Source: Corynebacterium gallinarum (lineage in GTDB: Bacteria > Actinomycetota > Actinomycetes > Mycobacteriales > Mycobacteriaceae). From it: a DNA stretch of 64,000 nucleotides. Where the stretch lies: NCBI RefSeq assembly GCF_014837045.1, contig NZ_JACSPR010000011.1, forward strand, positions 1 to 64,000. Direction: 5' to 3'. This document shows positions 57,287 to 64,000 of the stretch, piece by piece. The position numbers and the translations under genes were made by a program. The notes under the pieces were generated by a model. That model made no database searches. It was not told where the DNA came from and was given only the letters and a program-made list of their open reading frames with translations. Numbering within the stretch: the stretch's first letter is position 1; each line of letters opens with the position of its first letter.

Positions 57287-58184
57287 GAAGAACGAACAAC
57301 TGCCCGAGGGTATGAGCCGTCGTCAAGCAAAGATGGCCGCACGCGCCGCCGAGCGCGCCGCCCTGGAGGGTGAGCCCCGCCCCTTCGAGGGTCTGGCTAT
57401 GGAGCCGCAGCTCGTGGCGCTGCAGGAATTCATTCCGTCGGCAACCACGCCGATCACCGTCAAGGGCACCGACCGCACGGTCACGCTGTGTACCGTTCTC
57501 CCGGGCGCCGTCGCCGCACTGATCCGCGATGAGGAGCACGGCGCCGAGGCGTTCGTCGCCATGCAGCAGGGCACCCGCTCCACCACCCCGGGCAAGGACC
57601 TCGCGTTCGCGCTGAACTGGGTGCTCAGCGCCACCCCCGGCCAGTCCCTGACCAGCGCGAAGCACGACGGTACGCAGCCAGCGCTCACCGAGCTTATCGA
57701 CGAAACGACCTCCCTCGACATCACCCCGCACCAGGATTTCAACTGGTGGCTTGCTGACAACGATGACCTCTCCCCGGAGGTCACCCAGCACATGCAGATG
57801 GCCAATGAGTCCATCCTGCCGTCCTATCCCGTGGACGCTGAGATCCCCGGCACCGCCTGGTGGGTCAACCCCGGCGGCAAGGCCCACATCCGCTGGGTAC
57901 GTACCGACGATGAGAACACCCTCCTCAACGCACTGGCCCGCATCGCCGCACGCGGTGAGCTGATCCTGGGCGAGGACACCAAGTTCGCCGGTGCCTTCCG
58001 CACCCACGGCATCACCGTCCCGGTGTGGGACCTCGACCCCGAGCGTTCCCACACCGATTACGCCGCCGACCTGAAGGCCCTCGACGAGAAGATCGCGGGA
58101 GAGCTGGGCAACGATGCGCAGCTCACCCCGGATGAGCGCCGTCAGCTGGAGAACATCAAGTCCCGCCAGGTGACCATCCGCTAA
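57270..58184 (+). CDS. DUF5926-family protein
   Basis: A 304-residue soluble protein typical of actinobacteria: basic start MAKKNKKNEQLPEGMSRRQAKMAARAAERAALEGEPRPFEGL, then LVALQEFIPSATTPITV, NWVLSATPGQSLTS, DFNWWLADN and a preprotein-translocase/SecA-like remnant-free middle; no enzyme motif. ATG at 57270 overlaps glpQ2, so co-translated. Followed by a terminator. Function unknown. Confidence 0.85.
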   Translation: MAKKNKKNEQLPEGMSRRQAKMAARAAERAALEGEPRPFEGLAMEPQLVALQEFIPSATTPITVKGTDRTVTLCTVLPGAVAALIRDEEHGAEAFVAMQQGTRSTTPGKDLAFALNWVLSATPGQSLTSAKHDGTQPALTELIDETTSLDITPHQDFNWWLADNDDLSPEVTQHMQMANESILPSYPVDAEIPGTAWWVNPGGKAHIRWVRTDDENTLLNALARIAARGELILGEDTKFAGAFRTHGITVPVWDLDPERSHTDYAADLKALDEKIAGELGNDAQLTPDERRQLENIKSRQVTIR

Positions 58185-58196
58185 CCGGTAATTACA

Positions 58197-58244
58197 AAAA
58201 ATGCCCTATCCTCCGAGCCGAATCGGCGGATAGGGCATTTATGC
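58197..58244. terminator. Terminator between DUF5926 and the LCP gene
   Basis: AAATGCCCTATCC-TCCG / CGGA-TAGGGCATTT stem (58199-58241) with A-run before and TTTAT after; suits both converging genes. Confidence 0.88.
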
Positions 58245-58255
58245 TGATCAGGGTA

Positions 58256-59536
58256 TTAACGCAGAGAGCTGAACAGCTCCTCGGCGGCGTAATCATCCCA
58301 AATGACAACATTTCCTACGTCATAATCGGCGAAGGTGGCGATGGGGACGGTCTCGTTCTGAATGCCGCCACGCATGGCCAGCGCCAGGCGCCCCAGGTGC
58401 CAGACATGATCGCCCTCGCCGACGGTGAAGGTGCCCACGGCGTCGCCGATCATCGGGAAGACACGGAAGGGATTGAGCAGCGTGCCGGGGGAGGTGGCGG
58501 TGCTCAACAGGGCGGAGAAGAACTCCCGTTGGCGCACCACACGGTCCAGATCACCCATCGCGGTGGCGCGGGTGCGCACATAACCCAGCGCGGTCGCCCC
58601 GTCGAACTCCTGGCAACCCGCCTGGATATCCAGGTTGGCCAGCGGATCCTGGATGGGGTCAGCCGGGCACATCTCCACCCCGCCGATGGCATCGACCATG
58701 TTGGCCAACCCACCCATGCCGATCTCCGCGTAGTGGTCAACGCGCAGGCCGGTGGATTCCTCCACAGTTTGCGCCAACAGTTCCGGGCCGCCGACGGTGA
58801 AGGCCGCGTTGATCTTGTCCATGCCCCACCCGGGGATGTTGACATAGGAATCACGCGGGATCGACAGCAGGGTCGGCTCACCGCTGCGGGGGAGGTGCAG
58901 CACCATGATGGTGTCGGTGCGTCCCACACCGATATCCCCACCGGTGCCCAGACGATTGATGTCCTCCTCGCTCAGGCCCTGACGCGAATCAGAACCCACC
59001 AGCAACCAGTTCGTCCCAGCGGTGTTGGACACCCGGGCCTCCGGGGTGGCATCCACCCGGTTGAGCTGCGAGTCGGCCCACAGGGTCACCGCACCGACCA
59101 GCACCAGGATGACTGCGAACATGGTGAACAGGGATCCCAGGCATCCCCGCGGGCGCAGGCGGATCCGCGGCAGACCACGGCGCCGACGCTGCGCCGGTCC
59201 TTGAGTATTGACCACCTGGGGTAGTTCCTGCGGAACGTGTCCGACGTGGCCCGGGTGCTGGTAGACCTGCGGGCCGGGTTGGTTCTGGGGTCGCGGGGGA
59301 AACTGCTGGGGCGGAAACTGCTGACGCGGGGCGGCCGGCGGGAATTGCTGGCGGGGTGCCGCCGACCCGGGTTGTTCCGGGAAGATGCGGGTAGAATCCG
59401 CCGGCGGGGAAGTCCGTCGTGGCGGGGTCGGCCGTTGCGTTGCTTGTCGACGCGCCCGCACCGGCCTGCCATAGCGGTCGAGGATGGGCCGACCCTGGCT
59501 GTCACGGGCGAAATCGCCCTGTCCACGTGAATCCAT
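58256..59536 (-). CDS. lcpB: LytR-CpsA-Psr (LCP) phosphotransferase
   Basis: A 426-residue envelope protein. A cytoplasmic Pro/Gln-rich N-terminus (about 1-120, repeats of RQQFPP), one membrane helix (CLGSLFTMFAVILVLVGAVTLWA), then the extracytoplasmic LCP domain: NWLLVGSDSRQG, GRTDTIMVLHLPR (R/D ligands of polyprenyl-phosphate), TLLSIPRDSYVNIPG, KINAAFTVGG, GLANMVDAIGGVEMCP and GATALGYVRTRATAMGDLDRVVRQREF. It should link arabinogalactan to peptidoglycan. By position it is LcpB of C. glutamicum; LcpA lies elsewhere. Confidence 0.9.
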   Translation of the reverse strand: MDSRGQGDFARDSQGRPILDRYGRPVRARRQATQRPTPPRRTSPPADSTRIFPEQPGSAAPRQQFPPAAPRQQFPPQQFPPRPQNQPGPQVYQHPGHVGHVPQELPQVVNTQGPAQRRRRGLPRIRLRPRGCLGSLFTMFAVILVLVGAVTLWADSQLNRVDATPEARVSNTAGTNWLLVGSDSRQGLSEEDINRLGTGGDIGVGRTDTIMVLHLPRSGEPTLLSIPRDSYVNIPGWGMDKINAAFTVGGPELLAQTVEESTGLRVDHYAEIGMGGLANMVDAIGGVEMCPADPIQDPLANLDIQAGCQEFDGATALGYVRTRATAMGDLDRVVRQREFFSALLSTATSPGTLLNPFRVFPMIGDAVGTFTVGEGDHVWHLGRLALAMRGGIQNETVPIATFADYDVGNVVIWDDYAAEELFSSLR

Positions 59537-59552
59537 GGGTTATACAGTAGCC

Positions 59553-59971
59553 CTAGTGCCACCGGATTTTTGAAGAGCGCCGGAACAGTCCCCGGTGCGC
59601 GGGATCAGGAGATTTCGAAAATGCGGCCCCCGCGTTTCCTGGCTCGCACCACTGGGAGAGGTAGTCCTGGTACTCCGGGTCGGCCGGGTTCTCCTGGCGG
59701 TAGTGGTGGCCGGCCATATCGAGGTAGGCGTTGTACTCCTCGGCCCGGCGGCGGACATCGACCAGCATGTCCGGTGTCTCTACCTTGGCCATCTCCTCCT
59801 CGTACTTCCGGGCGATCCCCACGTTCTGGTAGTCATTCCACGCCGTGGACACGACCGGGTACGCCATGATGGCCAGGCTCAGCAGCAGCAGGACCGGGGA
59901 GAGCAGGCGGGACCTGCGCCCCGGATCCTTCTCCCCGTCCGCTTATCGCCTGTACTGGCGGTTTTCTCCAC
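59553..59971 (-). pseudogene. Remnant of a class C (pilin) sortase, N-terminal part
   Basis: The frame RLLSPVLLLLSLAIMAYPVVSTAWNDYQNVGIARKYEEEM...RRRAEEYNAYL...DPEYQDYLSQ is the N-terminal half of a class C sortase (membrane helix, YPxVSxxxNxxQ, A-x-x-YN-x-x-L, DPEYxxYL). The start is broken: GTG at 59971 reads EKTASTGDKRTG and must shift frame in a GGGG run near 59940; the sortase frame itself has no start and a stop just upstream. After DYLSQ the catalytic domain (His/Cys/Arg) is missing. So it is a truncated, inactive relic. Confidence 0.75.
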
Positions 59972-60079
59972 TGAATTATCATGCCCGGTGCTGCTGAGGT
60001 GCCAGGAAAAGTCTTAAGAAAGAGTAGAACACTTGGGGATCTGTATGCCACGTCGAGTGGCATTGGTGCCCGTGAATTT

Positions 60080-60808
60080 CTACAACCCCAGCCAGCTCAG
60101 ATCCCCACCCAGGGCGGTGTACCCCACAAAGGCCACGGCATCAATGAGGAAGTGGGCGATCACCAGGGGCCACACCCTGCCGGTGCGGTGGTAGAACCAG
60201 GCGAAGATGACACCCATGATGATGTTGCCGAAGCCGGCGGAGACCCCTTGGTACAGGTGGTAGGAACCCCGCAGTAGGGAGGAGGCGATGATCATCGCGG
60301 GCATACTCCAGCCCAGGCCGCGCAGGCGGGTGAGCAGCCAGAACACCACCACGATCTCCTCGGCGAAGGCATTGGCACCGGACCACACCAGCAGGATCGG
60401 TATCTCCCACCAGGGGCTGTCCAGGGTGGTGGGGATGACCTGCTTTGACAGTCCCAGGTGAACGGCACTGGCGTAGAAGATCAGACCGGGGAGGCCGATC
60501 AGCGCGGCCAGTCCGGCACCCCAACCGAGGTCACTCCACCGGATCCGCCCGATCCGGATCCCACTACCTGAGAGCAGATACAGCGCCAGCCCGCCCCAGG
60601 AGAACAGCACACCGGCAGAGACCAGCTGCAGGGCCAGGTCCAGCCAGATGCCCTGGGCCTGCGGGGCGTTGAGGGAGACGGCCTGATCGTTGAGGGCGGT
60701 GGGGGAGAGGAGGTCGTCGATAAGCCTGAGCAGTGAGCGTAGGCCACTCGCGCCGAAGGTGACGGCCAGGACCACGAGGATCTCCACCCGGATGCGCGCA
60801 TGCGTCAT
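60080..60808 (-). CDS. CPBP-family intramembrane metalloprotease
   Basis: A 242-residue, six- to eight-helix protein. CPBP (Abi/CAAX) motifs: ANAFAEEIVVVFWLLTRL (EExxxR-like; here the Arg is LLTRL), SSLLRGSYHLYQGVSAGFGNIIMGVIFAWFY (FxxxH-like), and IAHFLIDAVAF (HxxxD/N). Likely an intramembrane endopeptidase; substrate unknown. ATG overlaps the amidase stop by 4 bp (ATGA), so translated from one mRNA. Ends beside the sortase remnant. Confidence 0.85.
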   Translation of the reverse strand: MTHARIRVEILVVLAVTFGASGLRSLLRLIDDLLSPTALNDQAVSLNAPQAQGIWLDLALQLVSAGVLFSWGGLALYLLSGSGIRIGRIRWSDLGWGAGLAALIGLPGLIFYASAVHLGLSKQVIPTTLDSPWWEIPILLVWSGANAFAEEIVVVFWLLTRLRGLGWSMPAMIIASSLLRGSYHLYQGVSAGFGNIIMGVIFAWFYHRTGRVWPLVIAHFLIDAVAFVGYTALGGDLSWLGL

Positions 60809-61944
60809 AACAACTGCCCTCCCAGGCCGAGGATCTCGGCGTTGCCCACGCGCACCGCACCCAGGTGCATGCCCACGCCGTCCACCGGCATGCTCATCGC
60901 CGCGCCGCCGGTCATGTTGTAGGTGGTCGCCCACGGGGTCCACCGGGTCTGCTCCAGGAAATCCCCCTCCGGTCCCAGTGAGGAAAAATGACCCAGACGT
61001 GGTGGCGGGAAGGCGAGCGTGGGGCTGAGCACCACATCCACATCCCAGCTCTCCCGCACCGCATCCCCCACCGAGTCGAAGGCCGCCACCGCCCGGCCAC
61101 GCGCAACCGGCGACTGGCTCCGGCCCTGCTCGCGCAACCACCTGACGATCGCGCTGGTGTCACCCGCGCCGGGATCCTCTATGGAGCAGGAACGCATCGC
61201 CAGCACCGCAGCAAATGCCTCGAACGCCCAGCTGCCATAGGGGCGATCAACCGGCACCACCTCGTGGCCGAGCTGCTCCAACCGTCGGGCCACCTCCTCC
61301 ACCGTGTTCACAAAATGATCATCCACCGTCGTCTCCGCATGCACCGGTTCCAGCAGCACACCGATGCGCAAGGGGCGCACCACTGGGGTGAGGGCATGCA
61401 ACCGCGCCTGGGTGGTGATGTCCCGGGTGATGAACCCCTGCGTTGCGGGCATGCCACCGCGGGAATCATGGGCGGGTTTGAAACCCACCACCTGGCACGC
61501 GGCGGCCGGAACCCGGATGGAACCGCCACCGTCGGAGGCGTGGGCGGCGTCGACAAGCATCCGTGCCACCGCCACCGCCGCACCCCCGGAGGACCCGCCC
61601 GTGGTGTGGCCGGGCAGGAGGGGATTGTCGGGCGCGGGCATCCCGACGGGTTCGCAGTAGGCGCTCAGACCAAGCTCGCTGGTCTGGGTTTTACCCGCGA
61701 TGATCGCGCCCCGGTCAATGAGAGCCTGCAGAAACGGGTCCGTCTCCGTGGCCTGCACCTGTCGCCCGGCGGACCCGAAGGCAGTGGGCATGCCAGCCAC
61801 ATGGTGCAGATCCTTCGCCGGGATCACCATGCCGCGCAGTGGCCCCCGCCCGTGGCCGACGGTCACCTCCGGATCGAACCAGGCGAAACCATGTTCAGCC
61901 GGGGTCATGGTGGATAGGCACGCGGAAAGTGTGGCAACGGACAT
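60805..61944 (-). CDS. Amidase-signature hydrolase
   Basis: A 379-residue amidase. Catalytic Ser-cisSer-Lys set: Lys in MVIPAKDLHHVAG, the serine loop GHTTGGSSGGAAVAVARML and GGSIRVPAAACQVVGFKPAHDSRG. It is shorter than typical amidases (about 450). Start ATG at 61944 is chosen because TACTGT lies 8 nt upstream in leaderless geometry and the longer frame gives an extra unrelated peptide. Substrate unknown (aryl or aliphatic amides). Confidence 0.88.
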   Translation of the reverse strand: MSVATLSACLSTMTPAEHGFAWFDPEVTVGHGRGPLRGMVIPAKDLHHVAGMPTAFGSAGRQVQATETDPFLQALIDRGAIIAGKTQTSELGLSAYCEPVGMPAPDNPLLPGHTTGGSSGGAAVAVARMLVDAAHASDGGGSIRVPAAACQVVGFKPAHDSRGGMPATQGFITRDITTQARLHALTPVVRPLRIGVLLEPVHAETTVDDHFVNTVEEVARRLEQLGHEVVPVDRPYGSWAFEAFAAVLAMRSCSIEDPGAGDTSAIVRWLREQGRSQSPVARGRAVAAFDSVGDAVRESWDVDVVLSPTLAFPPPRLGHFSSLGPEGDFLEQTRWTPWATTYNMTGGAAMSMPVDGVGMHLGAVRVGNAEILGLGGQLL

Positions 61945-61984
61945 GAACAACCACAGTAGTGAACACGGGTTAAGCTGAGTAACC
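61945..61984. promoter_or_regulatory. Divergent leaderless promoters of the amidase and pheA
   Basis: Leftward: TACTGT (complement of 61953-61958), 8 nt, ATG 61944. Rightward: TAAGCT (61971-61976), 8 nt, ATG 61985. Neither start has a Shine-Dalgarno sequence. The -10 hexamers are only 12 bp apart. Confidence 0.5.
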
Positions 61985-62941
61985 ATGAGCAGCGAAGCCA
62001 CTAAACCCACCGTCGTGTCCTATCTGGGACCTGCAGGAACCTTCACCGAAGCCGCCCTGCTCCGCCTGGCGCAGCGCGGGGAGTTCGGCGACGGTGAGAT
62101 CACCCAGCTGCCGGTGAACTCCCCCCAGCAGGCCGTTGATGCCGTGCGCGAGGGAACCGCGGATTTCGCCGTGGTGGCCATCGAGAACTTCGTCGACGGT
62201 TTTGTCACCCCCACCTACGATGCCCTGGATCAGGGCTCCGACGTGCAGATCTTCGCTGAGGAAGCCATCGAGGTCTCCTTCACCATCATGGCGCGCCCCG
62301 GCACCGTGCTCGCCGACATCCGCACCCTGGCCACCCACCCGGTCGCCCACCAGCAGATCAAGAACTGGATGGCCGCCACCGTCCCGGACGCACGTTTCGT
62401 CTCCGCGTCGTCCAACGCCGCCGCCGCGCAGCTCGTCGCCGAACACGGTGCCGACGCCGCCGCCGCTCCCGAGCGCGCCGCCGACCTGTTCGGCCTGAGC
62501 AGGCTTGTCGACGATGTGGCTGACATCCGTGGCGCCCGCACCCGTTTTGTGGCCGTGCGCAAACGCATCTCCCCGCCACCCCGCACCGGCCATGACCACA
62601 CCGCCGTCGTCTTCGCGCTGCCCAATGTCCCCGGCAGCCTGGTGCGCGCCCTCAATGAATTCGCCCTGCGTGGGGTGGATCTGGCGCGCATCGAGTCCCG
62701 CCCCACACGCAAGACCTTCGGCACCTACCGTTTCCACCTCGATTTCATCGGTCACATCGAGGATCTCCCCGTCCGCGAGGCCCTCCGCGCCCTGCACATG
62801 CAGGCCGAGGACCTGGTATTCCTGGGTTCGTGGCCCGCTCCGCGGGATACCGATGACGAGAACACCTGGGCGGATGACATCGCCCGCCTGGAGAAGGCGG
62901 ACGACTGGGTCCGCGCCGTACTGGAAGGCAGGGAGTACTAG
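61985..62941 (+). CDS. pheA: Prephenate dehydratase
   Basis: A 318-residue enzyme making phenylpyruvate from prephenate. Catalytic domain (about 1-200): YLGPAGTFTEAALLRL, AIENFVDGFVTPTYDAL (the N-x-x-x-G region) and the Thr-Arg-Phe end GARTRFVAVRKR. ACT regulatory domain (about 215-300): ALNEFALRGVDLARIESRPTRKTFGTYRFHLDFIGH, with the ESRP motif that binds phenylalanine, so feedback inhibition is expected. The histidine phosphatase gene starts 4 nt after its stop: operon as in C. glutamicum. Confidence 0.97.
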   Translation: MSSEATKPTVVSYLGPAGTFTEAALLRLAQRGEFGDGEITQLPVNSPQQAVDAVREGTADFAVVAIENFVDGFVTPTYDALDQGSDVQIFAEEAIEVSFTIMARPGTVLADIRTLATHPVAHQQIKNWMAATVPDARFVSASSNAAAAQLVAEHGADAAAAPERAADLFGLSRLVDDVADIRGARTRFVAVRKRISPPPRTGHDHTAVVFALPNVPGSLVRALNEFALRGVDLARIESRPTRKTFGTYRFHLDFIGHIEDLPVREALRALHMQAEDLVFLGSWPAPRDTDDENTWADDIARLEKADDWVRAVLEGREY

Positions 62942-62945
62942 AACA

Positions 62946-63626
62946 ATGGCTGGCAGGATCATTCTGGTCAGGCACGGACAGACCCACAACAATGTCCGGC
63001 ATCTTCTGGACACCCGACCCCCGGGTGCGGAACTCACCGATCAGGGCCGCCGGCAGGCACTCAAGGTCGGTCACGAACTCGCCGGCTACAGCGGCGACCG
63101 CCTGGCGCATGTGTACAGCTCCATCGTGCTGCGCGCCCAGCAGACCGCGGTGCTGGCCACCAACACCTTCGAAAAGGCCCGTGACCTGCAGGAGGGTACC
63201 GTTCCTCTCGACGTGGTCCACGGCATCCACGAGATCGATGCCGGTGACTTCGAGATGCGTGGTGATGAAGAGGCCCACATGACCTATTCCACCGCCCTCA
63301 ACGGCTGGCTCCACGGCGATCCCACCGCGGCCCTGCCCGGTGGGGAAACCTACAAGGATGTGCTGGGCCGCTACCAGCCCACACTGGACCGGATCATGGA
63401 CAGCCACGACCTGGATGAGGACCGGGATGTGGCAATCGTCAGCCACGGTGCGGTGATCCGCATTGTGGCCACCCATGCTTCCGGAGTGGATCCCAACTGG
63501 GCATTTAAGACCTACCTGGGCAACTGCCGTTATGTGGTGCTGGAGCCCAACGGCCGTCGTTTCGGTCAGTGGGATGTGGTGCACTGGACCGGCAGCCCGC
63601 TGCCGTGGCAGGAGAACCAGCCGTAG
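62946..63626 (+). CDS. Histidine phosphatase (phosphoglycerate-mutase-like)
   Basis: A 226-residue branch-1 histidine phosphatase. RILVRHGQTHNN (nucleophilic His in RHG), VYSSIVLRAQQTA (Arg), HEIDAGDFEMRG and VSHGAVIRIVATHA (second His). Whether it is a true mutase or a phosphatase is not decidable. Coupled to pheA (4 nt gap). Confidence 0.92.
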   Translation: MAGRIILVRHGQTHNNVRHLLDTRPPGAELTDQGRRQALKVGHELAGYSGDRLAHVYSSIVLRAQQTAVLATNTFEKARDLQEGTVPLDVVHGIHEIDAGDFEMRGDEEAHMTYSTALNGWLHGDPTAALPGGETYKDVLGRYQPTLDRIMDSHDLDEDRDVAIVSHGAVIRIVATHASGVDPNWAFKTYLGNCRYVVLEPNGRRFGQWDVVHWTGSPLPWQENQP

Positions 63627-63723
63627 ATCTGATTGACTGCGTCTGCTATGACGGCCTCCGCGGGCCGGGATGAAGCTGGCTATCGTGGGGCTTGTCACAC
63701 ACCTTCAATGTTAGGAGTTAGAC

Positions 63724-64000
63724 ATGACCCGTATCGCAATCGTCGTCGGCAGCACCCGCCCCAACCGTAATGCAGCCAGCGTGGCGGAGTGGGTGTTCGA
63801 CAACGCCCCCAAGGACTCCGGTGCCGAGTACGAACTCGTCGACATCGCCGATTTCAACCTTCCCCTCCTGGACGAGCCCATGCCCCCGGCCATGGGGCAG
63901 TACTCCAAGGACCACACCAAGGCATGGGCGGAGAAGGTTGCTTCCTTCGACGGCTTCATCTTCGTCACCCCCGAGTACAACCACTCCGTCCCCGCAGCCC
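63724..64000 (+). CDS. NADPH-dependent FMN reductase, cut by the window end
   Basis: The first 92 residues of a flavodoxin-fold reductase: IAIVVGSTRPNRNAASVAEWV (FMN-phosphate loop) and FIFVTPEYNHSVPAA. AGGAG lies 7 nt before the ATG. A second member of the family present at 46402. The remaining half lies beyond 64000. Confidence 0.92.
   Translation, partial: MTRIAIVVGSTRPNRNAASVAEWVFDNAPKDSGAEYELVDIADFNLPLLDEPMPPAMGQYSKDHTKAWAEKVASFDGFIFVTPEYNHSVPAA

Larger units (their letters stand above)
890..62513. repeat. Dispersed 11-mer GCTTRTCGACG (20 copies)
   Basis: Exact copies (R = G or A) start at 890, 7804, 17277, 18423, 20616, 26377, 32386, 41051, 45599, 49897, 57692, 59442 and 62503 on the plus strand, and at 20358, 25942, 41291, 48833, 51116, 60715 and 61548 on the minus strand. 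Copies with C or T at the fifth base are at 11481, 34811 (minus), 35309 and 52341. They lie in genes of both orientations and in two intergenic gaps. Confidence 0.85.

Overview
The window looks like a chromosomal segment of a high-GC Corynebacterium close to C. glutamicum (C. efficiens-like base composition; the species is inferred, not proven). Landmark genes and their order match what I know of C. glutamicum: heme-responsive hrrSA, sod-msrA, the lldD/lldR lactate locus, ldhA-pyk2, glpQ2, an LCP protein, and pheA followed by a phosphoglycerate-mutase-like gene. The window opens in the 3' end of a 5S rRNA and closes inside an FMN-reductase gene.

Layout. 0-10 kb: rRNA terminators, an RluA-type pseudouridine synthase, a luciferase-like monooxygenase, a universal stress protein, a GlsB-type membrane peptide, a TetR regulator, a second YidC-type insertase, a class E sortase, a DUF2020 lipoprotein and hrrSA. 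10.1-19.1 kb: a TetR gene with two tandem operators, followed by seven co-directional genes. Together they encode a cyclohexanecarboxylate-type ring-opening route (AliA, AliB, BadK, BadH and BadI counterparts). One 980-residue protein fuses the acyl-CoA ligase to a glutaryl-CoA-dehydrogenase-like domain. 19-22 kb: a DUF6474 coiled-coil protein, a RecB-like nuclease and small proteins. 22.1-31.5 kb: an IclR-controlled hydroaromatic catabolism cluster (MHS transporter, Gfo/Idh/MocA, FadH-like enoate reductase, TIM-barrel isomerase, KstD-like flavoprotein, QsuD-like quinate/shikimate dehydrogenase), bracketed by two 83-bp direct repeats. A third, perfectly palindromic relative lies at 33.3 kb.

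31.5-41.2 kb: a membrane protein fused to a cupredoxin, an MFS/LysR pair, a BCCT transporter, Mn/Fe superoxide dismutase, MsrA, a LURP-one-like protein and an orphan 447-residue protein. 41.3-47.7 kb: the L-lactate locus with a clear LldR-type operator, hemerythrin, phosphoesterase, lldR, FMN reductase and a HAD hydrolase. 47.7-48.1 kb: a non-coding tandem array rich in GTGTCGAAA / TTTCGACAC. 48.1-64 kb: a membrane alpha/beta hydrolase, ldhA, pyk2, a DUF4389 protein, a twice-frameshifted esterase, glpQ2, DUF5926, an LCP protein, a class C sortase remnant, a CPBP protease, an amidase, pheA and a histidine phosphatase.

Observations not explained by single genes: (1) the 11-mer GCTTRTCGACG occurs 20 times in 64 kb, in genes and intergenic DNA, on both strands and in several reading frames, against about 0.06 expected by simple arithmetic; (2) divergent leaderless-looking gene pairs, two of which start inside the same CATG tetranucleotide; (3) the GTGTCGAAA double-hairpin array; (4) the repeat-bracketed hydroaromatic cluster; (5) the ligase-dehydrogenase fusion.
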